Below are positions 25,282-35,566 of a DNA stretch of 64,000 nucleotides, one piece after another. The position numbers were made by a program, and so were the translations under genes. Under the pieces are notes generated by a model, which had not been told where the DNA came from, searched no databases, and saw only the letters and a list, made by a program, of their open reading frames with translations. The stretch comes from Flavobacterium geliluteum (lineage in GTDB: Bacteria; Bacteroidota; Bacteroidia; Flavobacteriales; Flavobacteriaceae): contig NZ_JAGFBV010000025.1 in assembly GCF_017948595.1 (NCBI RefSeq), positions 1 to 64,000 of the forward strand, read 5' to 3'. The first letter of the stretch is position 1; each line of letters starts with the position of its first letter.

Positions 25282-28131
25282 TTAGCTTTCCATATAAGCT
25301 TCAATAGGAGCACAGCTGCAGATTAAATTTCTGTCTCCAAAAGCATCATCTGCTCTGCGGACAGTAGGCCAGAATTTGTTTTCGGCAATATAATCTAATG
25401 GAAAAGCGGCTTGTTCTCTTGTGTAAGGAAAATTCCAAGTCTCGGCAGTTAGCATAGCTAAAGTGTGAGGAGAATTTTTTAATACATTATTAGAATCTTC
25501 GATCGTAGCAGCTTCAATTTCTTTTCTGATGGAAATCATAGCATCGCAAAAACGATCCAGTTCTTCTACGTTTTCGCTTTCTGTTGGTTCGATCATCAAA
25601 GTTCCTGCCACAGGGAAAGAAACTGTTGGTGCATGGAAACCGTAATCCATCAAACGTTTTGCGATGTCCGTAACTTCGATTCCTTTTTGTTTAAAAGGAC
25701 GGCATTCTAGAATCATTTCGTGAGCCGCACGACCCATTTCTCCAGAATATAAAGTCTCGTAATGACCGCTTAATTTTTCTTTGATATAGTTTGCGTTTAA
25801 AATAGCATGCTCTGTCGCGCTTTTTAAACCATCAGCGCCTAACATCGAAATGTATCCGTAAGAAATTAAGCAAACTAACGCTGAACCCCAAGGAGCAGCA
25901 GAAATAGCCGTAATAGCGGTTTCTCCGCCTGTTGCAATTACAGGATTTCCCGGTAAGAAAGGAACCAATTGTGGCGCCACGCAAATTGGGCCCACACCCG
26001 GACCTCCACCACCGTGAGGAATTGCGAATGTTTTGTGTAAGTTTAAGTGACAAACGTCTGCGCCAATGGTAGCAGGATTTGTTAGTCCAACTTGTGCGTT
26101 CATATTGGCACCATCCATATAAACTTGTCCGCCGTTATCGTGAATAATTTTTGTAATTTCTTTAATAGCACTTTCAAAAACACCATGTGTAGACGGGTAA
26201 GTAACCATTAGACATGATAAATTGTCTTTATGAAGAAGTGCTTTTTCGCGCAAATCGTCGATATCGATGTTTCCGTTTTCTAATGTTTTGGTAACTACTA
26301 CTTGCATTCCGGCCATTGCGGCAGAAGCAGGATTCGTTCCGTGAGCTGATGAAGGAATCAAAGCAATATTTCTGTGATCGTCTCCACGAGATTGGTGGTA
26401 GGCACGAATGACCATAAGTCCGGCATATTCTCCTTGCGCACCTGAGTTAGGTTGCAAAGTAGTTCCTGCAAAACCAGTAATTACATTTAATTGTTCTTCT
26501 AATTTTTTCAACATTTCTTGGTAACCTTGTGCTTGATCCAATGGTGCAAAAGGGTGAATGTTGTTCCATTGTGGATTGCTTAACGGCAGCATTTCTGCAG
26601 CAGCATTCAATTTCATGGTACAAGATCCTAACGAAATCATCGAATGATTTAATGCTAAATCTTTGCGTTCTAACATTTTGATGTAGCGCATCAAAGCAGT
26701 CTCTGAATGGTATTTGTTGAAAACATCATACTGTAAGAAAGCAGAAGTTCTTTGCAAGTTTTCAGGGAAATGATTGGTTGCTGTCAATTCAGAAATGGTG
26801 GTTGCCTGAGTCCCTTTAGCGGAAGCGAAAATACTAACGATTTGATTTAAATCGGCGATACTAGTAGTTTCGTTTAGCGAAATAGAAATGGTGTTTTCGT
26901 CAACATAATAAAAGTTTACTTCGTTGGCTTCTGCAATTGCTTTTACTTTTTGCGCGTCTGCTTTAACCAAAATAGTATCAAAAAAAGCAGAGTTGATTTG
27001 TTCTATACCTAATTTTTTTAATTCGTTTGCCAAAGTAGCAGCTGAGGCATGTACTTTATCAGCAATGTATTTTAAACCTTTTGGTCCGTGATAAACGGCA
27101 TACATTCCCGCCATTACAGACAATAAAACCTGTGCAGTACAGATATTTGAAGTTGCTTTATCACGTTTGATATGTTGTTCTCGTGTTTGCAAAGCCATAC
27201 GTAAAGCGCGGTTTCCGTTGGTGTCAACCGTTACCCCAATGATACGTCCCGGCATGCTGCGTTTGTATTCGTCTTTTGTGGCAAAATAAGCGGCGTGAGG
27301 TCCACCGTAACCTAATGGAATCCCGAAACGTTGTGTTGTTCCAACCACCACTGCAGCACCCATTTCTCCCGGAGGAGTTAATTTTGTTAAACTCAAAATA
27401 TCAGCAGCAACGGCTACTTTGATTTCGCTTGCAGCGGCTTTTTCGATAAAAGCTGCGTAATCATAAACTTGTCCGTATTTACCAGGATATTGTAAAATAG
27501 CTCCGAAAAATTCAGTTGAGAAATCAAAAGTTTCGTGGTTTCCAATTACTAATTCAACACCAATTGGAGTTGCACGTGTTTGTAAAACAGAAAGTGTTTG
27601 TGGTAGAATTTCTTCAGAAACAAAAAATTTATTGACATTATTTTTCTTTTGATCGCGAGAACGAACGTCTAATAACAAAGCCATTGCTTCGGCAGCAGCC
27701 GTTCCTTCATCTAATAAAGAAGCATTTGCGATTTCCATTCCAGTCAATTCAATAACGGTAGTTTGGAAATTTAGAATAGCTTCTAAACGACCTTGTGCGA
27801 TTTCAGCTTGATAAGGCGTGTAAGCCGTGTACCATCCTGGGTTTTCAAAAACGTTACGTTGAATCACAGCAGGAACAATCGCCTGATTGTAACCTAAACC
27901 AATGTAGGTTTTAAATATTTTATTTTTGTTTCCTAATTGCTGAATATGGTTGGCAAATTCATATTCTGTCATTGCCGGAGCTAAGTCTAAAGGTGCTTTT
28001 AAACGAATGTCATCCGGAAGGGTTTCATAAACAAGTTGTTCGATCGATTCAACTCCAATGGTTTGTAACATGTGTTGAAGATCTGTCTCTCTTGGGCCAA
28101 TGTGTCTTAAAGCAAAAGCATCTGTTTTCAT
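25282..28131 (-). CDS. gcvP: Glycine dehydrogenase (decarboxylating), P-protein
   Basis: The 949-aa PLP enzyme is the single-chain form of the glycine cleavage P-protein. Both halves are present: N-terminal [22 protein letters not shown] start, and a C-terminal catalytic half with the PLP-lysine motif [17 protein letters not shown]. It decarboxylates glycine and passes the aminomethyl group to lipoylated H-protein. The other gcv genes are not in the window. It is likely a one-gene transcript. Confidence 0.95.
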   Translation of the reverse strand: MKTDAFALRHIGPRETDLQHMLQTIGVESIEQLVYETLPDDIRLKAPLDLAPAMTEYEFANHIQQLGNKNKIFKTYIGLGYNQAIVPAVIQRNVFENPGWYTAYTPYQAEIAQGRLEAILNFQTTVIELTGMEIANASLLDEGTAAAEAMALLLDVRSRDQKKNNVNKFFVSEEILPQTLSVLQTRATPIGVELVIGNHETFDFSTEFFGAILQYPGKYGQVYDYAAFIEKAAASEIKVAVAADILSLTKLTPPGEMGAAVVVGTTQRFGIPLGYGGPHAAYFATKDEYKRSMPGRIIGVTVDTNGNRALRMALQTREQHIKRDKATSNICTAQVLLSVMAGMYAVYHGPKGLKYIADKVHASAATLANELKKLGIEQINSAFFDTILVKADAQKVKAIAEANEVNFYYVDENTISISLNETTSIADLNQIVSIFASAKGTQATTISELTATNHFPENLQRTSAFLQYDVFNKYHSETALMRYIKMLERKDLALNHSMISLGSCTMKLNAAAEMLPLSNPQWNNIHPFAPLDQAQGYQEMLKKLEEQLNVITGFAGTTLQPNSGAQGEYAGLMVIRAYHQSRGDDHRNIALIPSSAHGTNPASAAMAGMQVVVTKTLENGNIDIDDLREKALLHKDNLSCLMVTYPSTHGVFESAIKEITKIIHDNGGQVYMDGANMNAQVGLTNPATIGADVCHLNLHKTFAIPHGGGGPGVGPICVAPQLVPFLPGNPVIATGGETAITAISAAPWGSALVCLISYGYISMLGADGLKSATEHAILNANYIKEKLSGHYETLYSGEMGRAAHEMILECRPFKQKGIEVTDIAKRLMDYGFHAPTVSFPVAGTLMIEPTESENVEELDRFCDAMISIRKEIEAATIEDSNNVLKNSPHTLAMLTAETWNFPYTREQAAFPLDYIAENKFWPTVRRADDAFGDRNLICSCAPIEAYMES

Positions 28132-28352
28132 TTGTAGCTATCTAATTTTAAAGGTCAATGCAATTCGCAAAGCATATTTTCGAGGTCTGATCGAACTTTT
28201 TACGATACTGATTACATTTTTTAGTAAAAGTGTTGTTTTTTTGTGGCGCAAAATTAAGTATTATTAATAATTTAACGCTGATTTTTAGAGGCAATTTTTA
28301 TGAAATTTACAACTAAAGACTTGATTTGTTAATAATTGATTAGATTTAATGA

Positions 28353-29159
28353 ATGAAATTATTAAAACAAATATTCGATTTTTATCTCAATAGCAGTATT
28401 CACGTGGCTTTGTCCTGTTTTGCGTTGGTTCAGATTACGTTTTATTTTTTTTATCTTCAATATGATGCCGCCATCACTTTTTTCGTTTTTTTTGGAACAA
28501 TTGTAGGATATAATTTTGTAAAATATGATGCATTGGTTCGGGTTAAAAAGAAACCCATCGGAAACCCATTAAAAATTATCGCATTTCTTAGTTGTATTTC
28601 ACTGGTTTTAGTGGGATATTATTTTTTTCAGTTGAAGAGAATCACTCAAATTATTTCTATTGTCATTTTTGCCATCACGGCTTTGTATACACTTCCGTTT
28701 TTTCCAAATAAAAAGAATGCCCGAAATTGGGCTGGCGTAAAAATTTATATTGTGGCAATTTGCTGGGTTGGCGCTACTTTGGTTCTGCCTTATATTGATG
28801 CTGAAATTCCATTTACAACTCATTTTTTTGTAAAATGTTTCCAGCGTTTTTTATTGGTTTTTGTATTGATTTTAGTTTTTGAAATTATTGATTTGGCAAA
28901 TGATGATCCGCATTTAAAGACCGTGCCACAAACAATTGGCGTTAAGCGAACAAAAATTTTAGGATTTTTATTATTGATTCCTTTTTGGGTTTTAGGAGTT
29001 TTGACATTTACTTTTCATGACCTCTTAATCAATCTTATTATGGTCATCGTGCTGATGCTTTTTATACTTTTTGCAAATCCCGGCCGCTCTCATTATTACA
29101 CTTCTTTTTGGGTCGAAAGCGTTCCGATTTTTTGGTGGCTGATGATCGTTTTTTTCTAA
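28353..29159 (+). CDS. UbiA-superfamily-like membrane protein
   Basis: The 268-aa protein has about eight hydrophobic segments. An Asp-containing motif in GYNFVKYDALVR and a second polar motif in EIIDLANDDPHLKTVPQTIG resemble the two Asp-rich regions of UbiA prenyltransferases, although the first is reduced. It may transfer or bind an isoprenoid. Function is not assigned. Confidence 0.55.
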   Translation: MKLLKQIFDFYLNSSIHVALSCFALVQITFYFFYLQYDAAITFFVFFGTIVGYNFVKYDALVRVKKKPIGNPLKIIAFLSCISLVLVGYYFFQLKRITQIISIVIFAITALYTLPFFPNKKNARNWAGVKIYIVAICWVGATLVLPYIDAEIPFTTHFFVKCFQRFLLVFVLILVFEIIDLANDDPHLKTVPQTIGVKRTKILGFLLLIPFWVLGVLTFTFHDLLINLIMVIVLMLFILFANPGRSHYYTSFWVESVPIFWWLMIVFF

Positions 29160-29398
29160 ATTTTTGTTTTTTTCTAAAAACAAAGCGACACGATTTTTTT
29201 TAATCAATGCTCTTTTGTGGGCTTTATAACAAAGAATCTTTTTCTTATGACATCTTTTCTCTTTTCTATAGATGTCTGATATAGATTTGATTGCAGAAAT
29301 AAAAAAGAATCGTAAATCTAGGTTTCAAGATTTCCCCCTTTTATATTATTGATCCAAAGGTTTGGTAGTTGGGACCATAAAAGTAACTCAGGAAAATT

Positions 29399-30148
29399 AT
29401 GATTCAAAACAGCGCTATTACTGTTGAGCTTTATCTGCTTTGCTTTAACGAAGAAAAAATGATCAGGCATACTTTAAATTATTATTCTAAAATCTGCAGT
29501 AAAATAATTATTATCGACAATCAGAGCACAGATGATTCTATGCGGCTGGCAAGGAGTTATAAAAACTTAGAATTCAGATATCTAGACTCTAGGAATGAAT
29601 TCGTTGAAGATGAATTGACCGCATCAAAAAATAACTGTTGGAAGGGAAGTAGTGCAGATTATGTGATAGTTTGTGATATGGATGAATTTTTATACGATGA
29701 AAATTTACTGGAAAAGTTAGCATTAGCGAAACACCAAAATATAATTATACCCAGCATAATTGGGTACAATATGATGAGTGATAAGTTTCCGACAAATTAT
29801 AAAAAATTGATAACAGAACAGGTTAAACATGGCGTGCGATCTGAGAGATTTGATAAACACATCATTTTTGATCCCAAAAAAATCAAAGAGATGAACTACA
29901 GACCCGGCGCACATTTGTGCAATCCTGTTTTTTATGAAAATAGAGATGTAGATTCAAAAATTGAATTTAAACTCTTGCATTACAAATATCTAGGTAAGGA
30001 TTATTTATATAAAAAGCACAAAGGATATGTTAAGCGAATGAGCGAGATAAGTCGAGAAAAGAAGCATGGTTATGAGTACTTAGAAGGAGAAGATCATGTC
30101 AATAATATGTTTGAATCAGCAAAATTATTAGAAAGAATAGTCAACTAA
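29399..30148 (+). CDS. Glycosyltransferase, family 2-like
   Basis: This 249-aa GT-A-like protein has the N-terminal VELYLLCFNEEKMIRHTL segment, IIIIDNQSTDDS and a DMDEF metal motif in VIVCDMDEFLYDE. This layout fits the group of GT2-like enzymes with a C-terminal helical tail rich in charged residues. It is followed 33 bp later by a fucosyltransferase-like gene. Together they may decorate a surface glycan. Confidence 0.75.
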   Translation: MIQNSAITVELYLLCFNEEKMIRHTLNYYSKICSKIIIIDNQSTDDSMRLARSYKNLEFRYLDSRNEFVEDELTASKNNCWKGSSADYVIVCDMDEFLYDENLLEKLALAKHQNIIIPSIIGYNMMSDKFPTNYKKLITEQVKHGVRSERFDKHIIFDPKKIKEMNYRPGAHLCNPVFYENRDVDSKIEFKLLHYKYLGKDYLYKKHKGYVKRMSEISREKKHGYEYLEGEDHVNNMFESAKLLERIVN

Positions 30149-30181
30149 ATTTTCATCCAACCCAAAAAAAAGCTTTATAAA

Positions 30182-31165
30182 ATGGACTTCACAATAGAAT
30201 TCACCTCTGGAGGAAATCACGGTCATCAACTGAAAGACGCTTTGGGAGGTCTTACCATTGGTCGCTTATTTAATATGAATTACGTGCATACTCCCTACGA
30301 GTATTTGGATTATTTTGGACTTGGATTTAAATATCCAGTCGTAGCAAAAGCAGATCGTAAATTGAAATATAAAAATATTGTAAGAGTTGAAGGACCACTT
30401 TGGTGTGGAATTGATGAGTACGAGGAATTATTAGAATATTTTGAAAAGGTTTTACCCAAAAACAGTAATGACACTTTGGTAATCTTAGAAAATGCTTTGC
30501 GAATTCATCCATTTCAAACCATACCTTGGTATCTCGAAGGAAGAACAAAACGGAATATTTTTACTGAAATTCAACATGAAGTATCTGATAATTTTAATGA
30601 ACTCCATTCTTTAAAAATAAATAAATTCAGATCACCGATAGAAGTTGCGGTTCATATTAACAGAGGAACAGATTATGATCGCGACAAATTTCCAGAACAT
30701 TTTACAAGCCCTTTTGCAGTACGATATATGTTTGATATGGATTATTACGAAAATATTATTTTGCATATAGAAAAAGCGTTCGAAGTAGGCAAAGTTCATT
30801 TTACGATTTATACAGAAAAGCAAAATGCAGAGGCTATTCTGCAAAGATTTGATAACAGAAAGCACACTAAAGTAGTACTTGGCTCAGATCGTGAGGAAAA
30901 AAATTATGATCAGATACATTCTATTTTTAGATCTTTTGTTGAAGCTGACATTCTAGTTTGCTCCAATAGTAGTTTTTCTGTAATGTGCGCTTATTTCCGC
31001 AAAGGCAGAAAAACGGTGTATCATCCTCACCTTCAATTACGGTATTTACCGGAACCTAATTACATAAAAACAGCCGATGATGGTAGTCTTAATATCGAGT
31101 TACTTCTACAAGAAATAAAGTTTGATTCCTTTTCTTTTTACTCGGGCAATACGATTGTTCAGTAA
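30182..31165 (+). CDS. Fucosyltransferase-like GT-B protein
   Basis: The 327-aa product has an HxRGxD-type motif in VAVHINRGTDYDRDKF (about residues 155-170), as in GT11/GT23-like fucosyltransferases, where it binds GDP-sugar phosphate. A C-terminal segment DILVCSNSSFSVMCAYFR resembles the sugar-nucleotide site of that fold. The overall similarity is distant. It is the last gene before the tyrosinase cluster, separated from it by 470 bp that includes leader A. Confidence 0.55.
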   Translation: MDFTIEFTSGGNHGHQLKDALGGLTIGRLFNMNYVHTPYEYLDYFGLGFKYPVVAKADRKLKYKNIVRVEGPLWCGIDEYEELLEYFEKVLPKNSNDTLVILENALRIHPFQTIPWYLEGRTKRNIFTEIQHEVSDNFNELHSLKINKFRSPIEVAVHINRGTDYDRDKFPEHFTSPFAVRYMFDMDYYENIILHIEKAFEVGKVHFTIYTEKQNAEAILQRFDNRKHTKVVLGSDREEKNYDQIHSIFRSFVEADILVCSNSSFSVMCAYFRKGRKTVYHPHLQLRYLPEPNYIKTADDGSLNIELLLQEIKFDSFSFYSGNTIVQ

Positions 31166-31281
31166 CAGACAGATTACTCGTATAGCGAGGTTTTCGGTTT
31201 AAGCCAAACAATTCCAATAAGTTTTTTACTCTAGTCCATAATTTTACTAAAAAGAATACAACTATATTTTTTCTTTTGTTT

Positions 31282-31625
31282 TGATAATAAGCGTTTTATA
31301 AAAAAAAATAAAATAATGGCCTCGTTTTACTTTTTACGGCTCTCCTACTTAAAAATCCCCGTCTCATAGCATTTTTTTATTTCCGACTTTTTTTCTGAGG
31401 TAATTTTAGTACAGAAAATAATAGCTGTCAAAATTTATTTTAAGGATTTTTTTTCGATGCATTTCTTCTAAAGCAAAGTATAAGATTCATGAAGATTTGT
31501 TTATTGAAAAATGTTGATTCGGAACGAAAAAAATATAAAGTAGAATTCACTTAAAAAACGAACTGTTTCGCACAGTAAAAGGCGAAGGTGTCATCTGAAA
31601 AACCTTATGAGTAAGACAAATAATT
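31282..31625 (+). promoter_or_regulatory. Leader A: conserved ~340-bp upstream element
   Basis: This stretch is strongly similar along its whole length to 34481-34815. Shared landmarks include CCTCGTTTTACTTTTTACGG, AAAAATCCCCGTCTCATA, TTTTAGTACAGAAAATAA and CGAACTGTTTCGCACAGTAA. The 3' part folds: ACTGT (31562-31566)/ACAGT (31572-31576) is a hairpin, AAGGT (31585-31589) pairs with ACCTT (31602-31606), and CTTA (31604-31607) can instead pair with TAAG (31612-31615). It ends about 14 bp before the tyrosinase ATG. Confidence 0.7.
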
Positions 31626-31638
31626 AAATCATTAAAAT

Positions 31639-33504
31639 ATGAATTCATTTATTGGAAAATGGGTAGATCAAAAAAATGTGTTAATCACAGTTACAGGATC
31701 TAAAACTAATAGTGTTAGTGTAACGTATGGCAACGGACGTGGCCCTTTTCAAGGTACTCTAAACGTTTCTAATCCATCAGTAATTACCGTAAACTTTACA
31801 GATGATGGCGGAAATAAAACAGGTACGCTGTCAAGGAACAACTCTGAGATAGATTGGGATAATGGGACAACTTGGAAGCAATTGATTTATTTAAGAAAAA
31901 ATGCATGGGATGACAACAATGGGGGGCAATTTATAGATAAATCAGGCAATTATACCGATCTTTATTGGTATGCAAAAGCGGTTAAAGTAATGCAATCCCG
32001 CCCAATAAGTGACCCTACTAGCTGGTGGTTTTATGCTGCTATTCATGGTCAATTGTTATTGCCAAAATCTTTGTATCCAAAGCCATACCAATATTTAAAC
32101 TGGGTCAATGTTAACTACATAGGAGCAGCTGCAAATTTAAGTACACTTCCATCCAAGACATTAACAACTATTTTTTGGGATCAGTGTCAACACGGTACTT
32201 GGTTTTTTCCTCCTTGGCACAGAGGGTATTTGGTAGCACTGGAAAATATTCTTCGTACCATTATATCTGAATTAAATGGTCCTTCGGACTGGGCATTGCC
32301 TTATTGGAATTATCTAAGCCAATCGACTATATATACGGAGTCTAATATCCCTCCAGCATTTACACTTAGTGTTTTGCCAGATAATACACCAAATCCTTTG
32401 TACGTACCTGAGCGTTATGGCTCAAATGTACAAGTAGGTAACGACGAGAATTCAGCAAATGATCAATGCCAATGGGACACCATTTACAGTGAAGGATCTG
32501 CTCCTGCAAAACTTGGACCAGGCGATTTAAATGGTTATTTTTATGGTGGAGGAGAAACCGGATTTTCACATGGTGGTTCAGAAACGGGAGATCTTGAGCA
32601 GAATCCTCATAATTTTGTACATGGTATGATAGGTGGGCAAAATGCTGCCGGACAGATAGGTTTGATGGGTGTGCCAGCGACAGCAGGACTAGATCCTGTA
32701 TTTTTCTTGCATCATTCTAATATTGACCGTATGTGGGATGCTTGGAATGTAACAGGAAAAAACAGTAATCCAACGCAAACAGATTGGCTGGTTGGACCAA
32801 CTGCCAATGGCAATTCACAATTTGCTATGCCATTGGATGCAAACGGTACTGCTTGGTATTATACACCTGCAGATGTTCAAACTACAAATAATTTGAAGTA
32901 TAACGTATCGTATTATTCCTACACCTATAGCGATCTTTCTTTAACTTCTTATGACACCATTCAACCGAGTTCTTTAAAAGAGAATTTATCTGTTAGATTA
33001 AATAAACTTGGGGCAACAAATTTAGAAACAGGAATTAAGATGGCTAATAAACAAAATAAGGAATTGGTAGGAGCAAGTAGTGGTTTCATTACTTTAAAGG
33101 ATAAAGAAACCAAAGCTACTGTTCAATTGGATAAAACGGCATGGAAATCAGTAAAGAATAGTCTTTTAAAAGCGTCTGTTTCTAATGTCCCAGATGAGGT
33201 GTATCTTCAGTTAGAAGGTGTAAAAGGTGGCGTTGACTCTAATTTTCTTTCGGTGTATGTAAATGAAACATTTATCAAGTCTGTTTCCCTTTTTGGTCTC
33301 CTTGCTGCATCCCTAAAAAATACTGCTCATGGCGGTGCAGGACTTACTTTTAAATTTAATATCACAAGTGTTATTGACGAATTACACCTGCAGAATGACA
33401 TTGATATTAATTCACTAAATGTTCAAATAAAGAGTAAAGATGCTCCTCTCGATGGTAGTGAAATTACAGTAGAACGAATAGGAATTTACCGTTCAGGGCA
33501 ATAA
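31639..33504 (+). CDS. Tyrosinase-family copper oxidase
   Basis: The 621-aa protein has an N-terminal ~90-residue beta-rich domain. The type-3 copper domain holds CuA ligands His136, His185 (in CQHGTWFFPPWHRGYL) and His194, and CuB ligands His324 and His328 (NPHNFVHG) plus the FFLHHSNIDRMW pair at 358/359. Cys183 sits two residues before His185, as in the C-x-H thioether of fungal tyrosinases. A C-terminal domain resembles plant PPO C-terminal regions. No signal peptide is seen. The family oxidises phenols to quinones. The cluster context suggests a peptide or small phenolic substrate, which is inference. Confidence 0.9.
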   Translation: MNSFIGKWVDQKNVLITVTGSKTNSVSVTYGNGRGPFQGTLNVSNPSVITVNFTDDGGNKTGTLSRNNSEIDWDNGTTWKQLIYLRKNAWDDNNGGQFIDKSGNYTDLYWYAKAVKVMQSRPISDPTSWWFYAAIHGQLLLPKSLYPKPYQYLNWVNVNYIGAAANLSTLPSKTLTTIFWDQCQHGTWFFPPWHRGYLVALENILRTIISELNGPSDWALPYWNYLSQSTIYTESNIPPAFTLSVLPDNTPNPLYVPERYGSNVQVGNDENSANDQCQWDTIYSEGSAPAKLGPGDLNGYFYGGGETGFSHGGSETGDLEQNPHNFVHGMIGGQNAAGQIGLMGVPATAGLDPVFFLHHSNIDRMWDAWNVTGKNSNPTQTDWLVGPTANGNSQFAMPLDANGTAWYYTPADVQTTNNLKYNVSYYSYTYSDLSLTSYDTIQPSSLKENLSVRLNKLGATNLETGIKMANKQNKELVGASSGFITLKDKETKATVQLDKTAWKSVKNSLLKASVSNVPDEVYLQLEGVKGGVDSNFLSVYVNETFIKSVSLFGLLAASLKNTAHGGAGLTFKFNITSVIDELHLQNDIDINSLNVQIKSKDAPLDGSEITVERIGIYRSGQ

Positions 33505-33516
33505 GTCAAAAAAAAC

Positions 33517-34266
33517 ATGAAACTTTCACAGAATAAGCGTATTGCAATTAATTTAGTAATTATAAGCATTTTTGTCTGGACGTTACTTTTCGTAAATCCT
33601 GGCCACATTATGGCAATGAAATACTGTCATGTCTTTGTTTCATGTCCCTCTGCGACATCATTTCAGATGTTGCTTGAGATGAAGCTTTTTTCAGCGCAAT
33701 TAATTGGTTGGGGGCTTATGGTGGTTGCAATGATGCTTCCTAAATTAATTCTGCCCATTCAGTTTATTTACCAACAGAGTTTCAAACGCTATCGTTTCTT
33801 GTGTTCTTTATTATTTGTGTTTGGTTATCTACTAGTTTGGATGATTGTTGGTGTTTTTATGATAGAAATAATAATGGGCGTTAATCTTTTACTCCCCGGG
33901 TCCTATATTCCTGCACTTGGATTGTTTCTTATTGCGGTAGTATGGGAGATTTCACCAATGAAACAGCGGTTTTTAAATCTCGGTCATGATCATCAGGTTT
34001 TATCAGCATTTGGATGGAAGGCTTTTAGAGATTCATTATTTTTTGGGCTTACCCACGGTGTTTGGTGCGTTGGTTCCGGATGGGCATTGATGCTTTTGCC
34101 TATGCTTTTGCCCAAAGGACACAATGTAGCAATGCTAATTGTCACTTTTATTATGATTAGTGAGCACCTCGAATATCCAAGATTCCCTCAGTGGCTCTTT
34201 ATTACTCGTTTTAAATTATTGAAAATCATTGTAGTGCAAACAAAAATCAGACTGATGATGTTTTGA
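33517..34266 (+). CDS. DUF2182 predicted metal-binding membrane protein
   Basis: The 249-aa protein has about six to seven TM helices. It carries the DUF2182 motifs: GWGLMVVAMMLPKLILP near the second helix and FGLTHGVWCVGSGWALMLLP in a later helix. Conserved Met, His and Cys residues in these helices suggest a metal site, possibly copper, which would suit delivery to the adjacent tyrosinase. That link is inference. It starts 13 bp after the tyrosinase stop. Confidence 0.8.
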   Translation: MKLSQNKRIAINLVIISIFVWTLLFVNPGHIMAMKYCHVFVSCPSATSFQMLLEMKLFSAQLIGWGLMVVAMMLPKLILPIQFIYQQSFKRYRFLCSLLFVFGYLLVWMIVGVFMIEIIMGVNLLLPGSYIPALGLFLIAVVWEISPMKQRFLNLGHDHQVLSAFGWKAFRDSLFFGLTHGVWCVGSGWALMLLPMLLPKGHNVAMLIVTFIMISEHLEYPRFPQWLFITRFKLLKIIVVQTKIRLMMF

Positions 34267-34480
34267 TAGTGTAGGATTTAAACCTATGAATCTGCATTGC
34301 AAATTAATTTCAATTAGAATTTCCTTCAAGAACTACTCCTGTATAGCTATTAAAATACAGAAGGAGTTCATGGGGGATTATTCTTATTGGCATGTAGTGA
34401 ATTTTGTTTTCTGCTTCAATAATAGTCTTTTACTTCTTGTTTTATTTAATAATTCAGATGTGTTTAAATTTTTTTAACAC
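34267..34480. other. Intergenic gap with an imperfect hairpin
   Basis: GAACTACTCCTGTA at 34330-34343 pairs imperfectly (12 of 14) with 34356-34369. No T-run follows, so it is a weak terminator at best. No gene is seen before leader B. Confidence 0.4.
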
Positions 34481-34815
34481 TGATAATGAGTGTTTTATGT
34501 AAAATAATGTCCTCGTTTTACTTTTTACGGCTCTCATACTTAAAAATCCCCGTCTCATACCATTTTTTTATTTCGGACTTTATTTCTGATGTAATTTTAG
34601 TACAGAAAATAAAAGCCGGCAAAATTTATTTTCAGGATTTGTTTCCGATTTATTTCTTATAAAATAAAGATATGATTGATAAAAATTTGTTTGTTGAGAA
34701 ATGTTTATTCGGAACAAAAAAATTATAAAGTGGAGCAGAACCCACTAAAAAAACGAACTGTTTCGCACAGTAAAAAGCGAAGGCGGATCTGAAAAGCCTA
34801 CGAGTAAGAATAAAA
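34481..34815 (+). promoter_or_regulatory. Leader B: second copy of the conserved leader
   Basis: This region aligns end to end with leader A (31282-31625), with scattered substitutions. It retains the hairpin ACTGT/ACAGT (34757-34771 region) and a compensatory AGGC...GCCT pairing (34781-34799) in place of AAGGT/ACCTT, which supports an RNA fold. It ends about 10 bp before the ATG of the 219-aa gene. Confidence 0.7.
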
Positions 34816-34825
34816 ATTAAATATC

Positions 34826-35485
34826 ATGCAAGCAATACCTGTAAAAGTAAAAAATGTAAAAGTATATCCTTATATCGACTGGAAGGGTGGCGGTGTGGGG
34901 CCGGTTATTCTTCCAGTCATTGAAGGAGCAAGCGGAACATACGCAGTTGGTACCCTTATCATGTCTGTGTTCTATAATCTTGATCTAAATTCAATAGGTC
35001 AAGGCACTAAATTGGGCATGCATCAAAGATATATAGCAACGGGAGAGACAGAAGACGGAACTCCTTTTACGACTCCTTGGATGTATTGTACCAACACGAG
35101 TGATCAACCACAGTTTGGTAGAACCATTAGAATGAATAAACAAGACGCTGAGAGTGTTAACATGGGCAATAGCGTGGTGCCAGCTTATATTACGCTAGGT
35201 GCATTGACAGATATTACGGTGAGTCAGTCGTTTCCTCCTCCTGCAATTGGAGAAATAATGCTTATCGAAAACGGATCGGGTAACGTGATCGCCACCAGAA
35301 CGGGAACACCTCATGAAATGGGAGTTGAAGTAAAAGGAGGCAAACGATACGGCACATTAAGAGCAGGAATGAAAAATATTATGATTACCGGAAAAACCAC
35401 AGAAGGCAAAATGGTCACGATGGGTAATTTAACCTGTGTGAGTCCGGATGAACCAGCACTTTTTCTACATGAATTTGGGTTCTAA
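34826..35485 (+). CDS. Uncharacterised 219-aa cluster protein
   Basis: I do not recognise this protein. It has no signal peptide or TM helix, is rich in Gly, Thr and Met, and looks beta-rich (GKRYGTLRAGMKNIMITGK). It has two cysteines (in MYCTNTSD and NLTCVSPDE). It is preceded by a full leader B and followed by the three short peptides, so it belongs to the tyrosinase/peptide cluster. DUF1843 peptides are known to co-occur with another small family, DUF1842, but I cannot say that this is one. Confidence 0.6.
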   Translation: MQAIPVKVKNVKVYPYIDWKGGGVGPVILPVIEGASGTYAVGTLIMSVFYNLDLNSIGQGTKLGMHQRYIATGETEDGTPFTTPWMYCTNTSDQPQFGRTIRMNKQDAESVNMGNSVVPAYITLGALTDITVSQSFPPPAIGEIMLIENGSGNVIATRTGTPHEMGVEVKGGKRYGTLRAGMKNIMITGKTTEGKMVTMGNLTCVSPDEPALFLHEFGF

Positions 35486-35566
35486 AAAATCAAAATATTT
35501 TGCTTTAAAAAGTTATTTATCAAAAAAATAATAAGAAGTTTTATTAACAATTAAAACATAAAAATC

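Noticed and set aside
28132..28352. A glycine riboswitch upstream of gcvP.
   Set aside because: I looked for the tandem glycine aptamer pattern and saw none. Only a possible -7-like box (CAAAATTA, 28249-28256) is present.
31166..31281. A terminator for the fucosyltransferase-like gene.
   Set aside because: No strong hairpin with a T-run could be drawn in this gap.
34286..34477. A 63-aa plus-strand frame in the gap before leader B.
   Set aside because: It is a low-complexity frame rich in Phe, Asn and Leu in a gap with no RBS or family, and it overlaps the hairpin at 34330-34369.
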